Part shown: in pieces, positions 7,800 through 14,844 of the stretch
Layout of the letters: every line of letters begins with the position of its first letter
Numbering within the stretch: the first letter of the stretch is position 1
Assembly (NCBI RefSeq): GCF_002311515.1
Contig: NZ_DCAO01000104.1
Coordinates: 54,514 to 73,430 of the forward strand
Origin: Thalassospira sp. UBA1131
Lineage (GTDB): Bacteria; Pseudomonadota; Alphaproteobacteria; Rhodospirillales; Thalassospiraceae
Reading direction: 5' to 3'
DNA length: 18,917 bases
The notes under the pieces: model-generated
Databases searched by the model: none
Seen by the model: only the letters and a program-made list of their open reading frames with translations
What the model was told of the DNA's origin: nothing
Made by a program: the position numbers and the translations under genes

Positions 7800-7818
7800 G
7801 CAAATGATACTGATTATC
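7800..7818. promoter_or_regulatory. Fur box before the ECF sigma gene
   Basis: GCAAATGATACTGATTATC matches the 19-bp classical Fur box (GATAATGATAATCATTATC) at 15 of 19 bases. On the minus strand it overlaps a plausible promoter (TTGATT, 15 nt, TATCAT), so Fur with iron should block transcription of the sigma gene at 7738. It lies 158 bp from the divergent cytochrome gene, so an effect there is less certain. Confidence 0.75.
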
Positions 7819-7864
7819 AACAGCAATCAAACACCCTATCCATCAGACGATATTCTGGTTCAAG

Positions 7865-7898
7865 GTTGTCTGGACAACGCCAAACACCCACAGGGTGT
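7865..7898. promoter_or_regulatory. Two adjacent perfect palindromes upstream of the cytochrome c gene
   Basis: GTTGTC-TG-GACAAC (7865-7878) is followed five bases later by ACACCC-ACA-GGGTGT (7884-7898). Both sit upstream of the likely cytochrome promoter. Either could be an operator; the second could also be a small hairpin. The binding protein is unknown. Confidence 0.4.
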
Positions 7899-7924
7899 GC
7901 TTTAGGAAATTCGTTACCTTGGCT

Positions 7925-7933
7925 TGCTATACA
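7925..7933 (+). promoter_or_regulatory. Extended -10 promoter element for the cytochrome c gene
   Basis: TGCTATACA has the extended -10 form TG-N-TATACA and lies 43 bp before the cytochrome ATG. No good -35 hexamer is found at 16-18 nt, which fits an extended -10 promoter that relies on an activator. Confidence 0.4.
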
Positions 7934-7975
7934 GGCGATTAGAACACATTCAAAATCGCCATCCGGGAGCCCGCC

Positions 7976-8362
7976 ATGCAGAAAACCAGCCTTGTCATCC
8001 TGTTGACCGGTGTTGTGGCCTTGGGCATGTGGGGGATCAGCGATTACATGGCGCACAAGGGCGAGGCATATGGCGATGTCGAACGCGGGCAATCAATTGC
8101 CGAGCAGACCTGCCTGCGCTGTCACACCAAATTCGAAGGCGATCCCCTGCCCGATCCGAACGTGGCCACCGCCCCGGCCCTTGCCAGTTTCGGGCAACGT
8201 TGGCCGCTGGAAAACCTTGAAGAAGCCCTGGCCGAAGGCATCACGGTATCGCATGACAACATGACCATGCCGGAATTTTCCTTTACCTCGCAAAGTATCG
8301 CCGATCTGCTGAGCTATATGGAAAGCCTGACAAACGCGGCCAACGCAAAGGCCGCGCAGTAG
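7976..8362 (+). CDS. Small membrane-anchored or periplasmic c-type cytochrome
   Basis: A 128-residue monohaem electron carrier. Residues 5-23 form a hydrophobic signal sequence without an obvious cleavage site, so it may stay as a membrane anchor. The haem-binding motif CLRCH is at 46-50 and the likely methionine ligand at 98 (MTMPEF), which is the class I cytochrome c layout. The C-terminal helix (SIADLLSYMESL) packs against the haem in this family. The ribosome-binding site GGGAG, 7 nt before the ATG, is good. It is monocistronic and divergent from the FecI-type sigma gene, sharing a 237-bp region that holds a Fur box and two palindromes. Its redox partner cannot be told from the window. 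Confidence 0.92.
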   Translation: MQKTSLVILLTGVVALGMWGISDYMAHKGEAYGDVERGQSIAEQTCLRCHTKFEGDPLPDPNVATAPALASFGQRWPLENLEEALAEGITVSHDNMTMPEFSFTSQSIADLLSYMESLTNAANAKAAQ

Positions 8363-8411
8363 CCAGCGTCGATTCACGTTCATTCTGCGGCAAAATCCCG
8401 CAAACCTCCCA

Positions 8412-8440
8412 AAATTCAGCTTTGCTTGCGCTGCGAATTT
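8412..8440 (+). terminator. Imperfect hairpin after the cytochrome c gene
   Basis: AAATTC-AGC pairs with GCT-(GC bulge)-GAATTT around a 9-nt loop, 50 bp after the cytochrome stop. No T-run follows, so termination here is uncertain. The rest of the 281-bp gap to 8644 holds the GntR-operon promoter and operators. Confidence 0.3.
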
Positions 8441-8530
8441 AAAGTGCGATTGAAACTGAGACACTCCTTTAAAACAGCCACTTAACGCATTTTCGCGTGC
8501 GCACAATTCACCTGTTGATTGCATTTCCGC

Positions 8531-8557
8531 TTGACTTGAACCGATTCAAAATAAAAA
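8531..8557 (+). promoter_or_regulatory. Promoter of the GntR-lyase-ABC operon with internal LacI-like palindrome
   Basis: TTGACT (8531-8536) is a good -35 and TAAAAA (8552-8557) a weaker -10 at 15-nt spacing. Between them lies TTGAACCGATTCAA (8536-8549), a palindrome with a central CG like LacI-family operators (core AANCGNTT). No LacI gene is in the window. Confidence 0.45.
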
Positions 8558-8584
8558 TTGGTCTGACGTCTGATGACTGACCAA
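8558..8584. promoter_or_regulatory. Inverted repeat, probable GntR operator
   Basis: TTGGTC and GACCAA half-sites lie 15 nt apart, just downstream of the -10 and 60 bp before the GntR gene. TGGTC/GACCA half-sites are typical of FadR/PdhR-type GntR operators, although those are usually spaced much closer. Autoregulation by the downstream GntR protein is inference. Confidence 0.5.
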
Positions 8585-8643
8585 AATTTTGCGATAGCGA
8601 TCAGTCACGCCAGACACAGTGATGACAAGCAAGCAGGTGTAAT

Positions 8644-9366
8644 GTGCCGCAGGCCGCCGGGGCTACCTTTCGACCGATCCAAACATCGGGGCGCCGCGAT
8701 GCGATCCTCGAAGCGCTAACTGATTTTATCGTCAGTTCAAGCCTGACGCCGGGTGATCGCCTGCCGCCGGAACGTGAATTGATGGAGGGTCTGAAAGTCG
8801 GTCGATCCAGCATTCGCGAGGCCATTGGCCATATGCAGGCGCTGGGCGTGGTCGAAATCAGGCGCGGTTCGGGCACCTATCTGAAACGCCCGGTGAGCGA
8901 AAAGACCTTGTTCATGCCGCTGTCGATCGCCACCCAGCGCGACGGATTGCTGCAAACCCTTGAAGTACGTCGCGGGCTTGAGGTTGAAGCCAGCATGCTG
9001 GCGGCCAAACGTGCCACCCCCGAAGACATTGACGAAATGCGCACAGCCCTTGATGCGATGGAGGCCGAACATCTTGAGTTTGGCACTGCCGGTCAGGCCG
9101 ACCTTGTGTTTCACCTGTCGATCTATAAGGCATCAGGCAACCCATTGTTCGAGCAGCTTCTGGGCCAGATGCGCGAAGCGTTTGAAAGTTTCTTTGCCCA
9201 GCCGTTCAACCGCCCGGATTTTGCCAAATCGTCGTTTGAATTCCACCGCATGCTGTTTGACGCAATCGTCGCGGGCGATGCCGAACTGGCGCGCAAGCAC
9301 ACCCTTGCCATCCTTGAAGTCGTCGAGAACGACATCGTGAGAATGTCTGATGAAGAACAACAATAA
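8644..9366 (+). CDS. GntR-family regulator, FadR subfamily (FCD domain)
   Basis: DNA-binding regulator of 240 residues. The winged helix is at about 17-82 (LTPGDRLPPERELMEGLKVGRSSIREAIGHMQALGVVEIRRGSGTYL in order, the GntR signature). The FCD effector domain is at about 108-230, with the metal-binding set D153, H157, H201 and H219 visible, so it probably binds a carboxylate-type ligand through a metal. The start is a GTG at 8644 with AGCAGG 6 nt upstream; no ATG in this frame gives a full winged helix. Its stop overlaps the next gene by 17 nt, so it heads the lyase-ABC operon and most likely controls it, answering to the imported compound or its product. Confidence 0.94.
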   Translation: MPQAAGATFRPIQTSGRRDAILEALTDFIVSSSLTPGDRLPPERELMEGLKVGRSSIREAIGHMQALGVVEIRRGSGTYLKRPVSEKTLFMPLSIATQRDGLLQTLEVRRGLEVEASMLAAKRATPEDIDEMRTALDAMEAEHLEFGTAGQADLVFHLSIYKASGNPLFEQLLGQMREAFESFFAQPFNRPDFAKSSFEFHRMLFDAIVAGDAELARKHTLAILEVVENDIVRMSDEEQQ

Positions 9367-10537
9367 TCCCAAAAATCACAAGCAAGCTGTCACCGCCCCG
9401 GAGAGCGTCGTCGCCTATGACGCCGAGCATTTTGCCAACGCGGTCGTCCCGCCGATTTTCCAGAACTCGTTATTTACGTTCGAGAATTTCGACGAAATGG
9501 TCGAAACCTATGCCGGGCGCAAAACCCGTCCGGTCTATTCCCGGGGCCTGAACCCGACTGTGCGTGCGTTCGAAGACAAGATCGCCCAGCTTGAAAAGAC
9601 TGAAGATGCACTTGGCCTGGCCAGCGGTATGGCCGCCATATCATCCGCCGTTCTGTCAGTCGTCAAACCAGGTGATCGCATTGTCTCGGTCGAGCATTGC
9701 TACCCTGATGCCTATCGCTTCTTTGAGATGTTCCTGCGCGACATGAATGTCCGTGTGGATTACGTCGATGGCCGCGACCTTGAGGCGGTCCGCGCTGCCA
9801 TTCCGGGTGCAAAGATTTTGTATCTTGAAAGCCCGACCAGCTGGACGTTTCACACCCACGACATTGCCGCCCTTTGCGACATTGCGCGCGAACATGGCGC
9901 GATTTCAATGATCGATAACAGCTGGGCATCACCGATCTTTTGCCAGCCCGCCACCCTTGGCTGTGACGTCGTCATTCATTCCGCATCGAAATATATCGGC
10001 GGACACAGTGATGTGGTCGCAGGCGTGATTGCCGGATCAAACGAGTTTATCGGTCGGGTCCGGTCCAACATTCTGCCCTATCTTGGCGGAAAGCTGTCGG
10101 CCTTTGATGGCTGGTTGTTATTGCGCGGTTTGCGAACCCTGCCCGCACGCATGCGCGAACATCAAAGATCGGCACTGATCATTAGCCAAAAGCTTGCCGA
10201 TCATCCGATGGTAAGCGCCATCCACTACCCCGGTTTGCTGGCCCCCGCCGCCCCCGGCTTAAGTGGTTCATCCGGACTATTTTCATTCGAGTTCACCCAA
10301 GAGGTCGACATTCCGACCTTTGTTGATGCGCTGCGCTTTTTCAAGATCGGCGTGTCCTGGGGTGGGCATGAAAGCCTGATTGTCCCCGCACTTGTCACGC
10401 GGGCGCAAGTGGGCGGACCCAATTCGGCAATGCGCTTTGGCGTGCCGGAAAATCTGGTCCGCCTGCATATCGGCCTCGAGAACGCCGAAGACCTATGGTC
10501 TGATCTGGCGACCGCAATCGAGGCAAGCCTGAAGTAA
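9350..10537 (+). CDS. Cystathionine beta-lyase-like PLP enzyme (Cys/Met metabolism family)
   Basis: A fold-type I PLP enzyme of 395 residues in the trans-sulfuration family, whose members make or break C-S bonds next to an amino acid. Visible motifs are YSRGLNPT (phosphate and dimer contact), ASGMAAISS, HCYPDAYRFF with the conserved tyrosine, YLESPTSWTF, DNSWASP, and SASKYIGGHSD with the PLP lysine at 214. The DNSW and SWGGHES (near the C-terminus) motifs resemble E. coli MetC more than cystathionine gamma-synthase, so a beta-lyase (C-S lyase) activity is the best guess. The ATG overlaps the GntR gene by 17 nt and an ABC importer follows after 32 bp. This points to catabolism of an imported compound, not to the housekeeping methionine pathway. 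The exact substrate is unknown. Confidence 0.9.
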   Translation: MKNNNNPKNHKQAVTAPESVVAYDAEHFANAVVPPIFQNSLFTFENFDEMVETYAGRKTRPVYSRGLNPTVRAFEDKIAQLEKTEDALGLASGMAAISSAVLSVVKPGDRIVSVEHCYPDAYRFFEMFLRDMNVRVDYVDGRDLEAVRAAIPGAKILYLESPTSWTFHTHDIAALCDIAREHGAISMIDNSWASPIFCQPATLGCDVVIHSASKYIGGHSDVVAGVIAGSNEFIGRVRSNILPYLGGKLSAFDGWLLLRGLRTLPARMREHQRSALIISQKLADHPMVSAIHYPGLLAPAAPGLSGSSGLFSFEFTQEVDIPTFVDALRFFKIGVSWGGHESLIVPALVTRAQVGGPNSAMRFGVPENLVRLHIGLENAEDLWSDLATAIEASLK

Positions 10538-10569
10538 GAACACTATCGTTTAAAACAGGGAACTTCACA

Positions 10570-11838
10570 ATGAACTGGAAAACAACGCTACTGGCAGGTG
10601 TGACGTCTATTGCGCTGACAAGTCAGGCCTATGCCGACACCACACTTAAGTTGGTCGAAGTCATCACCAGCCCGGAACGCACCGAGACCCTTAAAGGGCT
10701 GGTTGCCGAGTTCGAGGCTGCCAATCCCGGCGTGACTGTTGAAATCACGTCTCTTCCATGGGGGCAGGCGTTTGAGAAATTCGCCACCATGGTTTCGGCC
10801 GGTCAAACCCCTGATATCGTCGAGATGCCCGATACCTGGCTGACGCTTTATGCCAACAACGGCGCACTTGAAAGCCTTGAGCCGTATCTGGCGAACTGGG
10901 ACGGGGCGAAGACGCTGAATGACCGCGCCCTGGAGTTCGCCCGTTCGGCAGATGATACCGCCTATATGCTGCCATACGGCTTCTATCTGCGTGCGATGTT
11001 CTATAACAAAAAGCTGTTCGAAGAAGCCGGTGTCACCGAAATTCCCGAAACGCTTGAAGACTTCCGCGCAGCCGCCGAAAAGGTATCTGCCCTGCCCGGC
11101 AAATACGGTTACTGCATGCGCGGCGGTCCGGGTGGCCTGAATGGCTGGGTGATGTTTGGTGCGACCGAAGCCGGCTCGAACGAATTCTTCACTGAAGATG
11201 GCCAAAGCACCTTTAATTCGGAAGGCTGGGAAGACGGTCTGGAATACCTGATCGATCTGTACAAGGACGGCCTGGCACCGAAAGACAGCCTGAACTGGGG
11301 CTTTAACGAAATCGTGGCCGGTTTCTATTCTGGCACCTGCGCGATGCTTGATCAGGACCCGGATGCCCTGATTGCCATCTCAAGCCGCATGAAAGAAGAA
11401 GATTTTGGCGTGACCACCATGCCAAAAGGCCCTTCTGGCAAGGCATTTCCGACCATTGGCTATGCCGGATGGTCGATGTTCTCTGACAGCGAGAACAAGG
11501 ATGAGGCCTGGAAGCTGATTGCCCATCTTGAGTCCAAGGAAAGCAACCTGACCTGGAACAAGCGCATCGGTGCGTTGCCGATCCATAACGGGGCTGAAAG
11601 CGATCCGTTCTTTGCCAGTCCGCAATTTGAAGGCTGGTTTGCTGAACTGTCCGACCCGGACGTCCACCCGACTGTGATGCCAACCCATCTTGAAGAATTT
11701 GCCTTCTTCAAGGACAGCCTCGTCATCCGCACCAGTCAGGAAGCAATGCTTGGCCGGATCAGCCCGGAAGAGCTGGCAAATCAGTGGGCTGAATATTTGA
11801 CCGCTGCACAGCAAAAATGGATGCAGGCAAACCAGTGA
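10570..11838 (+). CDS. CUT1-type ABC importer, periplasmic substrate-binding protein
   Basis: Extracellular solute-binding protein family 1, 422 residues. The Sec signal peptide is cleaved after AYA (residue 22). The body has the family pattern: LKGLVAEFEAANPGVTVEI at the start, PDIVEMPDTW, YMLPYGFYLRAMFYNKKLFEEAG, and the lobe-crossing segment EDFGVTTMPKGPSGKAFPTIGYAGWSMF. Family 1 proteins normally bind sugars or glycerol phosphates. The lyase neighbour raises the chance of an unusual ligand. The ribosome-binding site CAGGGAA, 8 nt before the ATG, is strong, which suits the high expression binding proteins need. The stop overlaps the permease start by 4 nt. Confidence 0.93.
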   Translation: MNWKTTLLAGVTSIALTSQAYADTTLKLVEVITSPERTETLKGLVAEFEAANPGVTVEITSLPWGQAFEKFATMVSAGQTPDIVEMPDTWLTLYANNGALESLEPYLANWDGAKTLNDRALEFARSADDTAYMLPYGFYLRAMFYNKKLFEEAGVTEIPETLEDFRAAAEKVSALPGKYGYCMRGGPGGLNGWVMFGATEAGSNEFFTEDGQSTFNSEGWEDGLEYLIDLYKDGLAPKDSLNWGFNEIVAGFYSGTCAMLDQDPDALIAISSRMKEEDFGVTTMPKGPSGKAFPTIGYAGWSMFSDSENKDEAWKLIAHLESKESNLTWNKRIGALPIHNGAESDPFFASPQFEGWFAELSDPDVHPTVMPTHLEEFAFFKDSLVIRTSQEAMLGRISPEELANQWAEYLTAAQQKWMQANQ

Positions 11839-12776
11839 CCACTGTAACGCAAACCGGAAAACTCCCCGCCGAACGGCGGGGAGGCTTCTCCAAAAAGCTT
11901 TCCGGGATCATCGAACCTTATCTGTATGTCTCGCCGGCCCTTGTCCTGATCATTGCGGTAATGTTAATGCCGCTGATTTTGGGACTGAGCTACGCGTTTC
12001 GTGACATTCGTATCCTCAACCCATTTAGCGGCGGCTTTGTCGGTACGGCGCATTTCGAAGCCCTGATTTCTGATCAGGCGTTTCTCGGCGCACTTGCCAA
12101 CACCGCATGGTGGACGTTTGGGTCGCTTCTTTTTCAATTTGGGCTGGGACTGATTCTGGCGCTTTTGCTGAACCGGCAATTTCTTGGCCGTCGCATGGTC
12201 CAGGCACTGGTATTCCTGCCCTGGGCGGTGCCAACATTTCTGTCGGGACTGAACTGGGCCTGGATGTTTAATCCGGTTGTCGGGCCACTGCCGCATTGGA
12301 TGACATCGCTTGGCCTGATGGCGGAACCGTTCAATATCTTGTCTGATCCAGACCTTGCCATGTGGGGTCCGATCATTGCCAATATCTGGTTTGGTATTCC
12401 GTTCTTTGCCATCACCATGCTGGCCGCCCTTCAATCGATCCCCAAAGAACTTTACGAAGCGGCCTCGATCGACGGGGCAACCACGCGTCAACAGTTTATC
12501 AGCATTACACTGCCCTTCCTTGCGCCCACCATTGCCATCACGCTGATGTTGCGCACCATCTGGATTGCCAATTTCGCCGACCTGATTGTCGTCATGACCA
12601 ATGGCGGCCCGGCAGATTCGACCCAGATTGTGGCGTCCTACATCTTCACGCAGGCCTTCCGCCGCCTTGATTTTGGCTATGCCTCGGCGATTGCAGCGGT
12701 TCTTCTGGTTCTGTTGCTGGCCTATGCGCTGAGTGTGATTGCGCTTCGCCGTGCCATGACGCACGCAGATAGCTAG
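11835..12776 (+). CDS. CUT1-type ABC importer permease (MalF/UgpA-like)
   Basis: Inner-membrane channel subunit of 313 residues with six predicted hydrophobic helices (first about 33-55, others around 90-113, 122-143, 178-199, 230-250 and 280-305). The EAA loop that docks on the ATPase is at about 206-230 (ELYEAASIDGATTRQQFISITLP). The chosen start is a GTG at 11835 that overlaps the previous stop codon (GTGA) and has GCAGG 7 nt upstream. An in-frame ATG at 11817 would add six residues but has no ribosome-binding site. Overlap suggests coupled translation with the binding protein gene. Confidence 0.92.
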   Translation: MTTVTQTGKLPAERRGGFSKKLSGIIEPYLYVSPALVLIIAVMLMPLILGLSYAFRDIRILNPFSGGFVGTAHFEALISDQAFLGALANTAWWTFGSLLFQFGLGLILALLLNRQFLGRRMVQALVFLPWAVPTFLSGLNWAWMFNPVVGPLPHWMTSLGLMAEPFNILSDPDLAMWGPIIANIWFGIPFFAITMLAALQSIPKELYEAASIDGATTRQQFISITLPFLAPTIAITLMLRTIWIANFADLIVVMTNGGPADSTQIVASYIFTQAFRRLDFGYASAIAAVLLVLLLAYALSVIALRRAMTHADS

Positions 12777-12787
12777 GGATTTGCCCC

Positions 12788-13639
12788 ATGACCCTGACTG
12801 GACAAACATCCACGCGCAAAATGATTTACTGGGGCAGTCATTATCTGATGATTGCCGCCTTTGTGATCTTTGCGCTGTTTCCGCTTTACTGGTTGCTTAA
12901 GGTTTCCGTGACGCCCAACGACATCCTTTATACCGAAGGTGTGCGCATGTGGCCGTCACGAACGACCTGGGAAAACTATGCCTTCGTTCTGACTCAAAGC
13001 AACTTCCCGAAATATTTCCTCAATTCCGTGATTGTGTCGGGCACGACCGCCATCGTGACAACACTGGTCGCAGCCCTCACCGGCTATGCATTCTCGCGCT
13101 TTGCCTTTCGCGGCAAGGTCATCATTGTCGCATTGATGCTGATTACGCAGATGTTCCCGCTGGTGATGCTGATCGCGCCGATCTTTAAAATTCTGGCCCC
13201 GCTTGGCCTGACCGATAGCCTGACGGGTCTGATCATTGTCTATACGGCGTTCAATGTGCCGTTTGCGACCTTCCTGATGCAGTCCTTCTTTGATGGCATC
13301 CCCAAGGACCTTGAAGAAGCGGCCATGATCGACGGCAATACCCGGTTTGAGGCGTTTCGCGCGATCATTCTGCCCCTGACCTTGCCCGGTGTGGCGGCAA
13401 CGCTTGGCTTTGTCTTTACGGCCGCCTGGAGCGAGCTTTTGTTTGCCCTGATGCTGGTCAGCAGTGAATCCGCATCCACCTTCCCGGTTGGACTTTTGTC
13501 ATTCGTTTCAAAATTCAGTGTCGATTTCGGTCAGATGATGGCCGCCGGCGTGCTGGCACTTATTCCCGCCTGTCTGTTCTTCCTGCTGATCCAGCGTTAT
13601 CTGGTGCAGGGCCTGACGGCTGGCGCGGTCAAAGGATAA
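12788..13639 (+). CDS. CUT1-type ABC importer permease (MalG/UgpE-like)
   Basis: Second inner-membrane subunit, 283 residues, with six predicted helices (first about 19-39, last about 250-272). The EAA loop is at about 176-200 (LEEAAMIDGNTRFEAFRAIILPL). The short C-terminus ending LVQGLTAGAVKG is typical of MalG/UgpE-type permeases. The ribosome-binding site TAGGGA lies 8 nt before the ATG. It follows the first permease gene after 11 bp and precedes the ATPase gene by 10 bp. Confidence 0.93.
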   Translation: MTLTGQTSTRKMIYWGSHYLMIAAFVIFALFPLYWLLKVSVTPNDILYTEGVRMWPSRTTWENYAFVLTQSNFPKYFLNSVIVSGTTAIVTTLVAALTGYAFSRFAFRGKVIIVALMLITQMFPLVMLIAPIFKILAPLGLTDSLTGLIIVYTAFNVPFATFLMQSFFDGIPKDLEEAAMIDGNTRFEAFRAIILPLTLPGVAATLGFVFTAAWSELLFALMLVSSESASTFPVGLLSFVSKFSVDFGQMMAAGVLALIPACLFFLLIQRYLVQGLTAGAVKG

Positions 13640-13649
13640 GAGGATCCCA

Positions 13650-14762
13650 ATGGCTTCTATTCAAATTGCAAATGCGCGCAAAAGCTATGGCGCAGTTGAT
13701 GTCCTGCACGGCATTGATCTGAATATCTCGGACGGGGAATTCATTGTGCTTGTCGGGCCATCGGGCTGCGGAAAATCAACGTTGCTTCGCATGATTGCAG
13801 GGCTTGAGGACATCACATCGGGCGACATTTCGATCGCCGGGAATGTGGTCAATGACTTGCAGCCCAAGGACCGTGACATCGCCATGGTGTTTCAGTCCTA
13901 CGCGCTTTATCCGCATATGTCGGTCGCCGAGAACATGAGTTACGCGCTGACACTGCGTAAAACAGCCAAGGAAAAGATATCCGATGCCATTTCAGGCGTG
14001 GCAGAAATCCTTGGCCTGACTGCCCTTCTCGAACGTCGACCCAAGGCGCTTTCGGGCGGGCAGCGCCAACGCGTGGCCATGGGCCGCGCAATTGTCCGCA
14101 AACCGCAGGCGTTTTTGTTTGACGAACCACTGTCAAACCTTGATGCGCGCCTACGCGAACAGATGCGTACCGAAATCCGCAAGCTTCATCATCGTCTTGG
14201 CGCGACATCTGTTTATGTCACCCACGACCAGATCGAAGCCATGACCATGGCCGACCGGATCGTTGCCATGCATGACGGCATCATCCAGCAGGTCGGAAGC
14301 CCGGTCGAGATTTACGACAAACCCGCCAACATCTTTGTCGCAAGCTTCATCGGATCACCGGCGATGAACTTCCTTAAAGGAAGTTATGAGATCAGTGACG
14401 ATAACGGGGCTGGCGTCCGGCTGTCAGACGGGGCTTTGGTCCCGGTCCTGCAGGCCCAAAACGCCCAAAACAATCAGGCGGTTACCCTTGGCTCCCGTCC
14501 TGAACACATTTCGATTGTGTCTGATGCTGATAACGGCCTTCCAGCCAAGGTAGAGCTGATCGAACCGATGGGATTATCGACCCTTGTCCATGTGACACTG
14601 GCCGGTAAACCGATCAAGATTTTCACAATGGATCGACCGAACTATCCGGTCGACAGCTTTATCCATATCGCCTTTGACATGGCAAAGGCGCATGTGTTTG
14701 ACACCAGTTCGGAACAGCGGCTGCCACCCACGACGGAACCACATTCCGGTCACAAAGACTAA
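13650..14762 (+). CDS. ABC importer ATP-binding protein (MalK/UgpC-type)
   Basis: Cytoplasmic ATPase of 370 residues that powers the CUT1 importer. Walker A GPSGCGKST is at 36-44, the Q-loop glutamine at 82, the LSGGQ signature at 134-138, Walker B FLFDEP at 155-160 and the switch histidine in VTHDQ. A C-terminal TOBE-type region (about 235-350, including LGSRPEHISIV) is present, as in MalK/UgpC. The ribosome-binding site AAGAGGA precedes the ATG. This is the last gene of the operon, followed by a terminator. Members of this group can serve several importers, but the complete local gene set suggests a dedicated role. Confidence 0.94.
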   Translation: MASIQIANARKSYGAVDVLHGIDLNISDGEFIVLVGPSGCGKSTLLRMIAGLEDITSGDISIAGNVVNDLQPKDRDIAMVFQSYALYPHMSVAENMSYALTLRKTAKEKISDAISGVAEILGLTALLERRPKALSGGQRQRVAMGRAIVRKPQAFLFDEPLSNLDARLREQMRTEIRKLHHRLGATSVYVTHDQIEAMTMADRIVAMHDGIIQQVGSPVEIYDKPANIFVASFIGSPAMNFLKGSYEISDDNGAGVRLSDGALVPVLQAQNAQNNQAVTLGSRPEHISIVSDADNGLPAKVELIEPMGLSTLVHVTLAGKPIKIFTMDRPNYPVDSFIHIAFDMAKAHVFDTSSEQRLPPTTEPHSGHKD

Positions 14763-14772
14763 TCCAAGAATT

Positions 14773-14799
14773 AGGGCGGGGCGCAAAAATCCCCGCCCT
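14773..14799 (+). terminator. Terminator of the GntR-lyase-ABC operon
   Basis: AGGGCGGGG pairs with CCCCGCCCT (9 bp) around a 9-nt loop, 11 bp after the ATPase stop. The following T-run is poor, so it may work as a stable stem together with the next hairpin. Confidence 0.65.
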
Positions 14800-14811
14800 T
14801 GATCAAACACA

Positions 14812-14844
14812 CACGGATAAACACCGCACAATCGTTTATCCGTG
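14812..14844 (-). terminator. Hairpin overlapping the stop codon of the acetyltransferase gene
   Basis: CACGGATAAAC and GTTTATCCGTG form a perfect 11-bp stem with an 11-nt loop. The right arm contains the acetyltransferase stop codon (14836-14838). It may end or stabilise that transcript. No long T-run follows on either strand. Confidence 0.5.

Noticed and set aside
11964..12809. 281-codon minus-strand frame across the first permease gene
   Set aside because: Antisense shadow: its peptide is rich in Gln, Arg and Lys with no family motif, while the plus strand carries a permease with EAA loop and six helices.
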